DNA of 53,309 nucleotides, from assembly GCF_001423905.1 (NCBI RefSeq), contig NZ_LMPQ01000001.1, positions 900,808-954,116 on the forward strand, read 5' to 3'. Positions 20,850 through 28,632 of the stretch are shown piece by piece (within the stretch, counting starts at the first letter, position 1; every line of letters starts with the position of its first letter). The position numbers and the translations under genes were made by a program. The notes under the pieces were generated by a model, which did not search any database, was not told where the DNA came from, and saw nothing but the letters and a program-made list of their open reading frames with translations. This DNA comes from Frigoribacterium sp. Leaf186. Lineage in GTDB: Bacteria; Actinomycetota; Actinomycetes; Actinomycetales; Microbacteriaceae.

Positions 20850-22336
20850 GCGGCGAAGGGGTCGGGGGTCAGCACGTACACCGTCTCGAGGTACTCGTGG
20901 ATGCCTTCGGCCCCGCCCTCGCGACCGAGGCCGGACGACTTGACGCCGCCGAAGGGGGCCGAGGCGTTGGACACGACGCCCACGTTGAGCCCGAGCATGC
21001 CGGTCTGCAGGCGCTCGGCCAGGCGCTGCCCCCTCGCGAGGTCACGGGTGAACGCGTAGGCGACGAGCCCGAACTCGGTGTCGTTGGCCAGGCGGATGCC
21101 CTCGGCCTCGTCGCGGAACGTCGAGACCGCGAGCACGGGCCCGAAGATCTCGGTGGTGAGGATCTCGCTGCCCGGGACGACGCCCGACAGCACGGTCGGC
21201 TCGAAGAACGTGCCCGGCCCGGCGACCACGCCCCCGCCGGTCTCGACGACGGCGCCCCGGTCGACCGCGTCGCGCACGAGGCGGTCGGCCTTGTCGACCG
21301 CCCGCGCGTCGATCAACGGACCGACGGTGACCCCGTCGTCGGTGCCCGCGCCGACGCGCAGTCCTCGGACGCGCTCGACCACTCGCGAGGTGAACTCGGC
21401 CGCGACCGAGTCCTGCACGATGAACCGGTTGGCGGCGGTGCACGCCTGCCCCACGTTGCGGAACTTCGCCTGCATCGCCCCCTCGACCGCCGCGTCGAGG
21501 TCGGCGTCGTCGAAGACCACGAACGGCGCGTTGCCGCCGAGCTCCATCGAGGTGCGCAGCACCTGCTCGGCCGCCTGGGTCAGCAGGGTCGAGCCGACCG
21601 GGGTCGACCCCGTGAAGCTGAGCTTCCGGAGGCGCGGGTCGCGGATCAGGGGCTCGCACACGTCGTTCGCCGACAGGGTGGTGACGACGTTGACCACCCC
21701 GTCGGGCACGCCGGCCTCGACGAGCAGCGCCACGAAGGCGAGCGTCGTCAGAGGGGTCAGCTCGGCGGGCTTGATCACCACGGTGCAGCCGGCGGCCAGG
21801 GCGGGGGCGATCTTGCGGGTGGCCATCGCCAGGGGGAAGTTCCACGGGGTGATGAGCAGGCACGGGCCCACCGGGCGGTGCAGCACCGTCGTGCGGCCGG
21901 TGCCCTCGGGGTTGGTGCCGTAGCGGCCCGAGACGCGGACGGCCTCTTCGGAGAACCATCGGAGGAACTCGCCGCCGTAGGTGACCTCGCCGAGCGATTC
22001 GGCCAGCGGCTTGCCCATCTCGAGCGTCATCAGCAGGGCGAAGTCGTCGCGCCGCTCCATCAGCAGGTCGAAGGCGCGGCGGAGGACCTCGCTGCGGTGC
22101 CGAGGCGACGTCGCGGCCCAGCCGTCTTGCGCGTGGACCGCCGCGTCGAGAGCCCGGAGACCGTCCGCCGGGGAGGCGTCGGCCACGGCGACCAGGACCT
22201 CGCCCGTCGCGGGGTCGACGACGTCGAGGGAGTCGCCGGTGGATGACGCCCCCCAGGAGCCACCGATGAACAGGCCTGTCGGCACCGCCTCGAGAACCCG
22301 ACGACGATCGGCCGCCGTCACGCCCCCGGCGCTCAC
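20846..22336 (-). CDS. gabD: NAD(P)-dependent succinate-semialdehyde dehydrogenase
   Basis: Aldehyde dehydrogenase superfamily, 496 residues; GabD oxidises succinate semialdehyde to succinate, linking GABA breakdown to the TCA cycle. It shows FIGGSW at the N-terminus, TPWNFPLAMATRKIAPALAAGCTVVIKPAELTP in pieces, the cofactor loop FTGSTPVG, the catalytic Glu in MELGGNAPFVVF, the catalytic Cys in GQACTAANRF and EIFGPVLAV. GTG at 22336 was chosen because it overlaps the nicotinamidase stop (GTGA) and the conserved domain begins 20 residues later. A related aldehyde substrate is possible. Confidence 0.88.
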   Translation of the reverse strand: MSAGGVTAADRRRVLEAVPTGLFIGGSWGASSTGDSLDVVDPATGEVLVAVADASPADGLRALDAAVHAQDGWAATSPRHRSEVLRRAFDLLMERRDDFALLMTLEMGKPLAESLGEVTYGGEFLRWFSEEAVRVSGRYGTNPEGTGRTTVLHRPVGPCLLITPWNFPLAMATRKIAPALAAGCTVVIKPAELTPLTTLAFVALLVEAGVPDGVVNVVTTLSANDVCEPLIRDPRLRKLSFTGSTPVGSTLLTQAAEQVLRTSMELGGNAPFVVFDDADLDAAVEGAMQAKFRNVGQACTAANRFIVQDSVAAEFTSRVVERVRGLRVGAGTDDGVTVGPLIDARAVDKADRLVRDAVDRGAVVETGGGVVAGPGTFFEPTVLSGVVPGSEILTTEIFGPVLAVSTFRDEAEGIRLANDTEFGLVAYAFTRDLARGQRLAERLQTGMLGLNVGVVSNASAPFGGVKSSGLGREGGAEGIHEYLETVYVLTPDPFAA

Positions 22337-22941
22337 GCCGTGGCCCCCGTCGCCCCGTCGACGACCTCGGCCGACGGTGCGCAGGTCACGCCGACCGCCC
22401 GCAGCTCGGTCAGGGCGGCCTCGCTCGGGCCCGGGGCCACGCCGGCGACCAGATCGGTCAACACGGTCACGCGGAGCCCTGCGGCGACGGCGTCGAGGGC
22501 CGAGGCTCGGACGCAGTGGTCTGTCGCGAGACCCACGACCTCGACCTCGTCCAAGCCCCGCTCGGCGAGGACCTGGCCGAACGGCCGGCCCCCCTCGACG
22601 ACGCCGTCGAACAGCGAGTACGCGGGGCGTCCGTCGCCCTTGAGCACGTGGACGTCGACGGCCGACGTGTCGAGGTCGGGGTGGTACTCGGCCCCGGGCG
22701 AGCCCTGGACGCAGTGCGACGGCCACGAGTCGACGAAGTCGGGCGCGGTGCTGAAGTGACCACCGTTGTCACCGTCGGGCGAGTGCCAGTCGCGGCTGGC
22801 GACGACGAGGTCGTAGCGGTCGGGGTGCGCGCGCAGGTGGTCGGTGACCGCCTGCGCGACGTGCGCGCCGCCGGCCACGCCGAGCGCGCCTCCTTCGGTG
22901 AAGTCGTTCTGGACGTCGACGACGAAGAGTGCTCTGGTCAT
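22333..22941 (-). CDS. pncA: Isochorismatase-family hydrolase, probable nicotinamidase
   Basis: Hydrolase of 202 residues predicted to convert nicotinamide to nicotinate in NAD salvage. The catalytic triad can be placed: Asp in FVVDVQNDF, Lys in LKGDGRPAYSLFDG and Cys in TDHCVRASALDA. The metal site Asp-x-His is in SRDWHSPDGDNGGHF. These fit PncA better than other isochorismatases. First gene of a three-gene coupled operon with gabD and a Gfo/Idh oxidoreductase. The gene starts 38 nt after the convergent-side end of the carboxypeptidase gene, which is also on the minus strand. Confidence 0.86.
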   Translation of the reverse strand: MTRALFVVDVQNDFTEGGALGVAGGAHVAQAVTDHLRAHPDRYDLVVASRDWHSPDGDNGGHFSTAPDFVDSWPSHCVQGSPGAEYHPDLDTSAVDVHVLKGDGRPAYSLFDGVVEGGRPFGQVLAERGLDEVEVVGLATDHCVRASALDAVAAGLRVTVLTDLVAGVAPGPSEAALTELRAVGVTCAPSAEVVDGATGATA

Positions 22942-22978
22942 GCGACCATTCTCGCGCGCCGCACCGACACCCGCGTCG

Positions 22979-24505
22979 TCAGCTGTTGGCCAGGTTGTCG
23001 CCGCAACTGTAGACCGCCGTCGTCACCGTGTCGAGGGCGGCCCGCGCGTTGTCCTGCACCGAGCCGATCGCGTAGAAGGCGAAGGTGAGCTTCGTGCCGT
23101 CGGCCGCGTCGATCGTGCCGGCCAGCGTGTAGGCCGTGTCGATCCACCCGGTCTTCGCGTGCACGGCCCCCCGGGCGACGGCGTTCGACCCGGTGAAGCG
23201 CGAGGCCAGGGTGCCGGTCTTGCCCGACACGGGCAGGGCGTCGTACACGACTCCGAGACCGTGCTCGCGGTTCAGGACCTGGACCATCAGCCGCGCGACG
23301 AAGGTCGACGGCACGGCGTCGTTCTCACTCAGGCCCGAGCCGTCGATGATCGTGAGCGACGACGTGTCGAGTCCGTAGGTCGACGACAGGACGCCCTGGT
23401 AGAGCGCGGTGAGCGACGCGGCCGAGCCGTCGGCGCCGGACTCCTTCGACGAGACCCGCGCGAGCATCTCGGCGAGGGTGTTGTCGGACGTCGGCAGCAG
23501 CTGCGAGATCAGCCTGCTGACCGGCTGAGACGACACCTGGGCGATGACCGCCGCGCTCGTGGCGGTGCCCTGGGTCATCGTGGCCGTGTCGGCGCCGACC
23601 ACGCCGGCCGTGACGAGGGCCGACCGGAAGGCGTCGCCGGCCCGGGCGACGGGGTCGGTGCTGCGCGGGCTCGTCTGCGCCGCAGGGTTGGCGCGGTCGC
23701 CGTCGACCATCAGCGCGGTCACCTCGGAGTGGTATCCGATCGTCTGCTCGGTGCGCTTCCACGACGGGTCCCACTTGTCGGCGGGGTTCCAGTAGGTGGC
23801 GTCGAGCGTGATCTGGGTGAGGGGTTGGTCGCCGAGCGACGTCTTGACCTGGCTCGCGAGGTCGGCGACGGTGGGCGCACCGGCGTACACGCTCGACCCC
23901 GTGGCGCTGAGCGTGGCGTCGCCGCCGCCCACCAGCGCCACGGCACCGGTGCCGGGATCGCCGGTGACCCGCGTCGTGAGGCGCGCGTCGGGGCCGAGGA
24001 CCGACAGGGCGACGGCGCTCGTCAGGGTCTTGAGCACGCTGCCCGTGCGGGCGGCCGTCGAGCCGTTGCGGTCGAAGAGCACCTCGCCCGTCGCCGCGTT
24101 GACCACGCTGCCCTCGAACTGGGCGAGCCGCGGGTCGGAGGCGGCCCCGGCGACCGAGCAGGTGCGGAGGCGGGTCGCCCCGGGCAACACGTCGGGCACC
24201 GACCGCTCGGGGTCGGCCGTCGGCGTCGCATCGGGCGTCACCGTCACGTCGGGCTGGGGCGTCGCCGAACCGGCCCGGGCCGTCGGGGCGCCGGGAGCGG
24301 TGGCCGCACCGGCGGCGACCGCTCCGCCGCCGAGCAAGGCGAGGACGAGCACGCCGGCCGTCACGAGGACGGCGCGCGGTCGGGTCGAGACCCACCGCCA
24401 GGCGGAGGTCGGCGACCCGGTCGAGGTCGTGTCGGCGGGACCGTCGCCCCCGGCGCCGGCGCCCGGTTCGGGTCGGTCGTGACGTGGCTCACCCTGATCG
24501 CTCAT
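22979..24505 (-). CDS. dacB: D-alanyl-D-alanine carboxypeptidase/endopeptidase (peptidase S13)
   Basis: Penicillin-binding protein of low molecular mass, 508 residues, trimming peptidoglycan stem peptides outside the membrane. It has a 43-residue charged Pro/Gly-rich cytoplasmic tail, one transmembrane segment (about 45-68), a Thr/Pro-rich linker, then the catalytic domain with TGSVLK (S156, K159), SDN in LPTSDNTLAEML and KTG in VSGKTGTL. The start at 24505 was preferred over ATGs at 24517 and 24514 because those overlap the -10 box TATGAT, which implies a leaderless message. Confidence 0.92.
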   Translation of the reverse strand: MSDQGEPRHDRPEPGAGAGGDGPADTTSTGSPTSAWRWVSTRPRAVLVTAGVLVLALLGGGAVAAGAATAPGAPTARAGSATPQPDVTVTPDATPTADPERSVPDVLPGATRLRTCSVAGAASDPRLAQFEGSVVNAATGEVLFDRNGSTAARTGSVLKTLTSAVALSVLGPDARLTTRVTGDPGTGAVALVGGGDATLSATGSSVYAGAPTVADLASQVKTSLGDQPLTQITLDATYWNPADKWDPSWKRTEQTIGYHSEVTALMVDGDRANPAAQTSPRSTDPVARAGDAFRSALVTAGVVGADTATMTQGTATSAAVIAQVSSQPVSRLISQLLPTSDNTLAEMLARVSSKESGADGSAASLTALYQGVLSSTYGLDTSSLTIIDGSGLSENDAVPSTFVARLMVQVLNREHGLGVVYDALPVSGKTGTLASRFTGSNAVARGAVHAKTGWIDTAYTLAGTIDAADGTKLTFAFYAIGSVQDNARAALDTVTTAVYSCGDNLANS

Positions 24506-24512
24506 CGAGGAC

Positions 24513-24540
24513 ATCATACGGAGCGGTGACGCGACGTCAC
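24513..24540 (-). promoter_or_regulatory. dacB promoter, leaderless type
   Basis: Read on the minus strand, TATGAT (24518-24513) matches the -10 consensus at five of six positions. GTGACG (24540-24535), 16 nt upstream, is a weak -35. Transcription would begin at 24506-24505, the dacB start codon. The promoter overlaps the end of the upstream oxidoreductase gene. Confidence 0.6.
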
Positions 24541-25520
24541 CTCTCGGACGGGTACCGGACGCCGATCTGCCGCCGCACCTCGTCCATGGTTCGCATCACC
24601 TCGACGCCGTCCGCCGCGGTCAACAGGGGGCTCTCGCGTTCGCCCGCCGCGACCACCCGCTCGAGCTCGAGCGCCTGGTGCTGCATGCCGCGGAGGCCGC
24701 CCTCGTCGGCGTCGTAGCGTTCGACGACGGCGTCGTCGGAGTCGCGCACGGTGAAGCCGCCGGGTGCGTAGAACGTGTCGTCGACGTCGATGCGCCCCTG
24801 GGTGCCGAGGAGCGACGCGCTGTTGCGGCCGGACGCGTCGAGGGCGGCGTAGAGCTGCGACGTCGCGCCGGACGCGTGGCCGAGCTGGATGCCGACGCGG
24901 GCGTCGACGCCTTGGTCGCTGAGGGTCGCCGTGGCCGTGACGCTCTCGGGCGCCCCCAGGAGGTCGTGGGCGAACGACACGGGGTAGACCCCCAGGTCGA
25001 GCAGGGCGCCGCCGCCGAGGGCCGGGTCGTTGAGGCGGTGCCGGGGGTCGGTGGGCAGCGACTGGACGTGCACCGCGGTCAGGAGGCGCACCTCGCCGAT
25101 GACGCCGGAGCGCACCACCGCGCGCAGTCGCGCACTCTGCGGCGTGTAGCGCGTCCACATGGCCTCGAGCACGACGACGCCGGCCCGACGAGCCGCCGAG
25201 TAGACGGCCTCGGCCTCGGCCGCGTTCACCGTGAAGGCCTTCTCGACGAGGACGTGCTTGCCCGCGGCGATCGCGAGCAGGGCGTTCTCGGCGTGGAACG
25301 GGTGCGGCGTCGCCACGTAGACCACGTCGACCTCGGGGTCGGCGACGAGGTCGTCGTAGCTGCCGTGGGCACCGGGCACCCCGGCACGGTCGGCGAACTC
25401 GCGTGCCTTGGCGAGGTCGCGCGACCCGACGGCCGAGACGGTCAACCCCGCGCCCTGCAGGTCGGAGGTGAAGGTCGAGGCGATGCCGCCGGCGCCGAGG
25501 ATTCCCCATCGAAGTGTCAT
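24537..25520 (-). CDS. Gfo/Idh/MocA family oxidoreductase
   Basis: Second oxidoreductase of this superfamily in the window, 327 residues. Rossmann start LRWGILGAGGIASTFTSDL, then VVYVATPHPFHAENALLAIAAG, the EKAFTVNAAEA catalytic motif with Lys, EAMWTRYTPQ and LLDLGVYPVSFAHDLLG. The EAMWTR and LGVYP motifs place it near dihydrodiol dehydrogenase/xylose dehydrogenase-like members. It is only distantly similar to the one at 19797-20849, so this is not a recent duplication. The terminal SER* is 32 nt upstream of the dacB start. Confidence 0.9.
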   Translation of the reverse strand: MTLRWGILGAGGIASTFTSDLQGAGLTVSAVGSRDLAKAREFADRAGVPGAHGSYDDLVADPEVDVVYVATPHPFHAENALLAIAAGKHVLVEKAFTVNAAEAEAVYSAARRAGVVVLEAMWTRYTPQSARLRAVVRSGVIGEVRLLTAVHVQSLPTDPRHRLNDPALGGGALLDLGVYPVSFAHDLLGAPESVTATATLSDQGVDARVGIQLGHASGATSQLYAALDASGRNSASLLGTQGRIDVDDTFYAPGGFTVRDSDDAVVERYDADEGGLRGMQHQALELERVVAAGERESPLLTAADGVEVMRTMDEVRRQIGVRYPSER

Positions 25521-25555
25521 GCGGACTGTCTACCAGCCACCGCCGACGACACCGG

Positions 25556-26272
25556 TCAGCAGGCGTACCAGCGACTGGCCGACCGGACGAAGTCCGGGCT
25601 GTCGCCCGGCGCTCCCCCGTGCACGGACGCGAAACCGAGGCAGGCGTGCGCGAGGTCGCCACGGAAGTCCGGTCGGTAGACGGCGTCACGGTGCGGGCCC
25701 GAGGCCCACCACTTCTCCGCGGCGACGGCTCCGGTCGTGCCGGTCCCCCCCGCGAGGTTGCCGTCGCAGCCCACGGGGGGTTCGCCGTCGCTGCGGACGA
25801 CCTCGCCCTTGTGCCCCCAGGCGCTCAGCGGGTCGGGGTTCGGGTCGCCGGCGATCCAGAGCAGGTACCGCTCGAGGCATGCGTCGTACCGCACGTTGCC
25901 GGCCGGCAGCAGCCCGAGGCAGCCCTGGCGACGCTGCTCCTGGTACGCCGCACGGAACGCGTCGAGATCGGCCGTCGTCGTGCCCGTCGCCCCGCTGGCG
26001 GCGTCGGTGGCACCCGTGGGCACGGCGATCGCGTCGGCCACGGGCTGCGAGGGCGAGGACGAGGAGGCGCCGGTGGCGTCGGCGACGCACGCCGCGCCTC
26101 CTGCGCCCTCGGCCTCGGCCTCGGGGTCGCCGGCTGCGGCGAGGACCGTCGCCCGCCCGTCGGCGACGCCCGCCGTGGCGAGGGCCGAGCTGTCACCACC
26201 CGCCCAGACGACGAGGAGCACGCCCGCGAGGACGGCGGCGAGCAGCGCGGTGCAGATCACTCGGAGGGGCAT
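25556..26272 (-). CDS. Secreted CAP/SCP-like protein of unknown function
   Basis: A 238-residue exported protein: signal anchor at residues 4-26 (VICTALLAAVLAGVLLVVWAG), then a Gly/Ala/Ser/Thr-rich linker to about residue 105. The C-terminal domain includes AVAAEKWWASGPHRDAVYRPDF, which resembles the W-x2-S-x2-H segment of CAP (SCP/PR-1) proteins. Five cysteines lie in the exported part, including the last residue, and could form disulfides. The CAP assignment rests on that one segment. AAGGAGG precedes the ATG and a -10-like TACGGT lies at 26318-26313. Confidence 0.75.
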   Translation of the reverse strand: MPLRVICTALLAAVLAGVLLVVWAGGDSSALATAGVADGRATVLAAAGDPEAEAEGAGGAACVADATGASSSSPSQPVADAIAVPTGATDAASGATGTTTADLDAFRAAYQEQRRQGCLGLLPAGNVRYDACLERYLLWIAGDPNPDPLSAWGHKGEVVRSDGEPPVGCDGNLAGGTGTTGAVAAEKWWASGPHRDAVYRPDFRGDLAHACLGFASVHGGAPGDSPDFVRSASRWYAC

Positions 26273-26457
26273 GCAGGCGCCTCCTTCCGTCGGTCACGGG
26301 CGTCGCTGTCCGACCGTATGGTGACGACAGGGGGCCGGCGAGCCGTTCGGGGTACAAAGGGGCGACGTGATCACCACTACTGGGGGCGGGAGGCCGTGCG
26401 GGGCCGACGCCGGGTCGCTCTCACGCGACCACCTGATTGCCGAGTGCAGGGACGGGA

Positions 26458-26488
26458 ACAGCCCCGGGTCGAGGTGACCCGGGGCTGT
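26458..26488 (-). terminator. Terminator after tRNA-Thr
   Basis: A 13-bp perfect stem (26458-26470 with 26476-26488, 5-nt loop) lies 2 nt downstream of the tRNA 3' end on the minus strand. It is GC-rich and without a marked T-run. Confidence 0.8.
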
Positions 26489-26490
26489 GG

Positions 26491-26566
26491 TGGAGCCGCT
26501 TATCAGAATCGAACTGATGACCTTCTCATTACGAGTGAGACGCTCTACCGACTGAGCTAAAGCGGC
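26491..26566 (-). tRNA. tRNA-Thr (anticodon CGT)
   Basis: 76 nt including an encoded CCA (26493-26491). The acceptor pair GCCGCTT/AAGCGGC is perfect, the D-arm has AGCTCAGTCGGTAGAGC, the anticodon stem CTCAC/GTGAG-type loop shows CGT followed by AA, and the T-arm has GTTCGATTC. Reading: threonine codon ACG. A -10-like TCTAAT on the minus strand at 26611-26606 may be its promoter, giving a short GC hairpin leader. Confidence 0.96.
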
Positions 26567-26623
26567 GGGTCCGGCCTGAGCCGGCTGCCCGTGCCTCGCG
26601 GCACGATTAGACACTGTACAGGA

Positions 26624-27286
26624 TCAGCGGACCTCACGCGTCACGAGGCGACCGAGCTCGTCGAAGCTGGCCTCCATGCGGGCACGGAGGCTGTAGCGCA
26701 TGTCGCTGAGGTGGTCGACGTCGTCGTCGTCGATCCACTCGGCCCAGGCGTGGCGCAGGGTGGCGATGCTGACGAGCGACACGAGGTGCGCCCGACTGAC
26801 CAGCGACGCGTCGACGGCATCGCTCGCGACACCCTCGTCGGCTGCCATGCGCTGGGCGACGACGGTGGTCAGGCGCTCCTCGAAGACGCGCGTCGAGGCG
26901 ATGCGACGGGCCAGCAGGTCGGGGTGCGCGCGGAGCACGCGACGGCGCAGCACGACGAGCTCGCGGTCGACCGTCGCCGATTCGACCGAGGTCGTCAGCA
27001 GCTTGATCAGGCTCGCGAGGACGGGCTCGTCGCGCTCGGCCACGAAGCGCTCGAGGTCGCCACCGTCGGGCAAGGCGGGCGGGTCGCCGACGACGGCCTC
27101 TTCTTTGGACGTGAAGTAGTTGAAGAAGGTGCGCGGCGAGACGTCCGCCTGCCGGCTCACCATGTCGACGGTCACGGCGTCGAGGCCGTGCTCGACGATG
27201 AGGTCGAGGACGGCGACCTGGATCGCTCGACGGGTGGCCAGACGTTTGCGTTCGCGCAGACCGGGGGCGGCGTTCGGGTCGCTCAT
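26624..27286 (-). CDS. TetR family transcriptional regulator
   Basis: DNA-binding regulator of 220 residues. The N-terminal helix-turn-helix is clear: RRAIQVAVLDLIVEHGLDAVTVDMVSRQADVSPRTFFNYFTSKEE in pieces at residues about 18-65. The C-terminal ligand domain is helical and all-alpha by composition; the ligand is unknown. ATG at 27286 is preceded 6 nt upstream by GATGAT, which may be a leaderless -10. No transporter or enzyme lies divergent to it; it is transcribed with holB upstream on the same strand, so its target is unclear. Confidence 0.88.
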   Translation of the reverse strand: MSDPNAAPGLRERKRLATRRAIQVAVLDLIVEHGLDAVTVDMVSRQADVSPRTFFNYFTSKEEAVVGDPPALPDGGDLERFVAERDEPVLASLIKLLTTSVESATVDRELVVLRRRVLRAHPDLLARRIASTRVFEERLTTVVAQRMAADEGVASDAVDASLVSRAHLVSLVSIATLRHAWAEWIDDDDVDHLSDMRYSLRARMEASFDELGRLVTREVR

Positions 27287-27443
27287 CGGGCCATCATCGC
27301 GCATGCGTCCGGGAATCCGGTGGACGGGCGCCGCCACCGCGGCCGTCACGCCCGGTCCGTCACGCCGCCGCGGCCACGACGCCGCCACCACGCCACCGAC
27401 GGGCAGCGGGTCGTCGACGGGTGGCGGGCCGTCGCCGGGCAGG

Positions 27444-28592
27444 TCAGCGGGTGGCGTGCCGGCTGACAACGACGAGCATGGCCTCGAGCGCCATGGCCGG
27501 CGACACGTTGGCCTCGATGCGGCGACGAGCCACCGCGATCGCGTCCAGCACCGCGAGGGTCGCGGCCGGCGTCGACGCGGCCGCCGCCGAGTCGAGCTGG
27601 GCCCTGATGCTGTCGTTGATGGGCTGCTCGTCGACGCCGAGCTGCAACAGCAGGACGTCGCGGTACAGCGAGAGGAGGTCGACCATGATGCGGTCGATGC
27701 CGTCGCGCAGGCTGCGGGTCGCCCGACGCTTCTGGTCGTCCTCGAGTGCGCGCAACTGGCTGCGGAGGGCCGGGGGGACGGTGCCGCCCGGCTCGACGCC
27801 CAACGAGCGCAGCGCACTCGCACGCTCTTCGGCGTCGCGTTCTTCGGTGATCGCCTTGGCGTCGTCGCCGGCGACGGCGAGCAGGGTGGCCGCGGCGATC
27901 ACGGCGTCCGAGACGCTGCGGATGCCCAGGGCTGCCTCGAGCGTCTGCCGGCGCCGTGACCTGGCCGAGGTGTCGAGCGCGAGGCGGCGCGCCATGCCGA
28001 TGTGGCTCTGGGCCTCGCGGGCCGCCACGAGGGCGATGTCGGGATCGACGCCGTCGCGGTGCTCGAGCAGCGCGGCCACGTCGGCCACGGCGGGCATCCG
28101 GAGGCGCACGCTGCGGACCCGGGAGCGGATCGTCGGGATGAGGTCGGCCTCGCTCGGGGCGCAGAGCAACCAGACGGTGCGCGGCGGCGGCTCTTCGAGG
28201 GCCTTCAGCAACAGGTTCGAGGTGCGCTCGGTCATGCGGTCGGCGTCCTCGATCACGACGACCCGGTAGCGACCGACCGACGGCGAGAACTGGCTGGCCG
28301 CGACGAGTGACCGGACCTCGTCGATGGTGATGATGATGCGCTCGGTGCTGAGGACGGCGAGGTCGGGGTGCGACCGCGCGGCGACCTGACGCAACGTGGC
28401 CTCCTCGTCGGCGGGGCTCCGCGAGAGCAGGGCGGCCGCGAAGGCGTACGCCAGGTTCGACCGACCGGAGCCGGGCGGACCGGTGATCAGCCACGAGTGG
28501 GTCATCGAGGCGTTGCCGGGCTGTGTCGACGCCGCCGCGGTCAACGCCTCGATGGCGTCGGGCTGACCCGTGAGGTGTTCCCAGAGGGGCAT
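27444..28592 (-). CDS. holB: DNA polymerase III subunit delta'
   Basis: Clamp-loader subunit of the replicative polymerase, 382 residues, AAA+ fold. ITGPPGSGRSNLAYAFAAAL is the P-loop region with Arg where ATP-hydrolysing members have Lys, as expected for delta'. HPDLAVLS, VVVIEDADRMTERTSNLLLKALEEPP and TIRSRVRSVRL (the SRC-type sensor region) are typical. The zinc-binding cysteines seen in the E. coli protein are absent, as is common in actinobacteria. It sits 40 nt downstream of topA, the order also found in mycobacteria, and may be cotranscribed. Confidence 0.93.
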   Translation of the reverse strand: MPLWEHLTGQPDAIEALTAAASTQPGNASMTHSWLITGPPGSGRSNLAYAFAAALLSRSPADEEATLRQVAARSHPDLAVLSTERIIITIDEVRSLVAASQFSPSVGRYRVVVIEDADRMTERTSNLLLKALEEPPPRTVWLLCAPSEADLIPTIRSRVRSVRLRMPAVADVAALLEHRDGVDPDIALVAAREAQSHIGMARRLALDTSARSRRRQTLEAALGIRSVSDAVIAAATLLAVAGDDAKAITEERDAEERASALRSLGVEPGGTVPPALRSQLRALEDDQKRRATRSLRDGIDRIMVDLLSLYRDVLLLQLGVDEQPINDSIRAQLDSAAAASTPAATLAVLDAIAVARRRIEANVSPAMALEAMLVVVSRHATR

Positions 28593-28632
28593 GGTCAGCG
28601 TGCGCCCTCGGCTCGCGCCCCGACCGCGCCGA

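Noticed and set aside
20621-22246. 541-codon plus-strand frame over gabD
   Set aside because: No recognisable motif; it mirrors codon positions of the real minus-strand aldehyde dehydrogenase.
27287-27443. Possible thymidylate kinase or other gene between holB and tetR
   Set aside because: The gap is only 157 nt and shows no coding frame; absence of tmk beside holB is also normal in mycobacteria.
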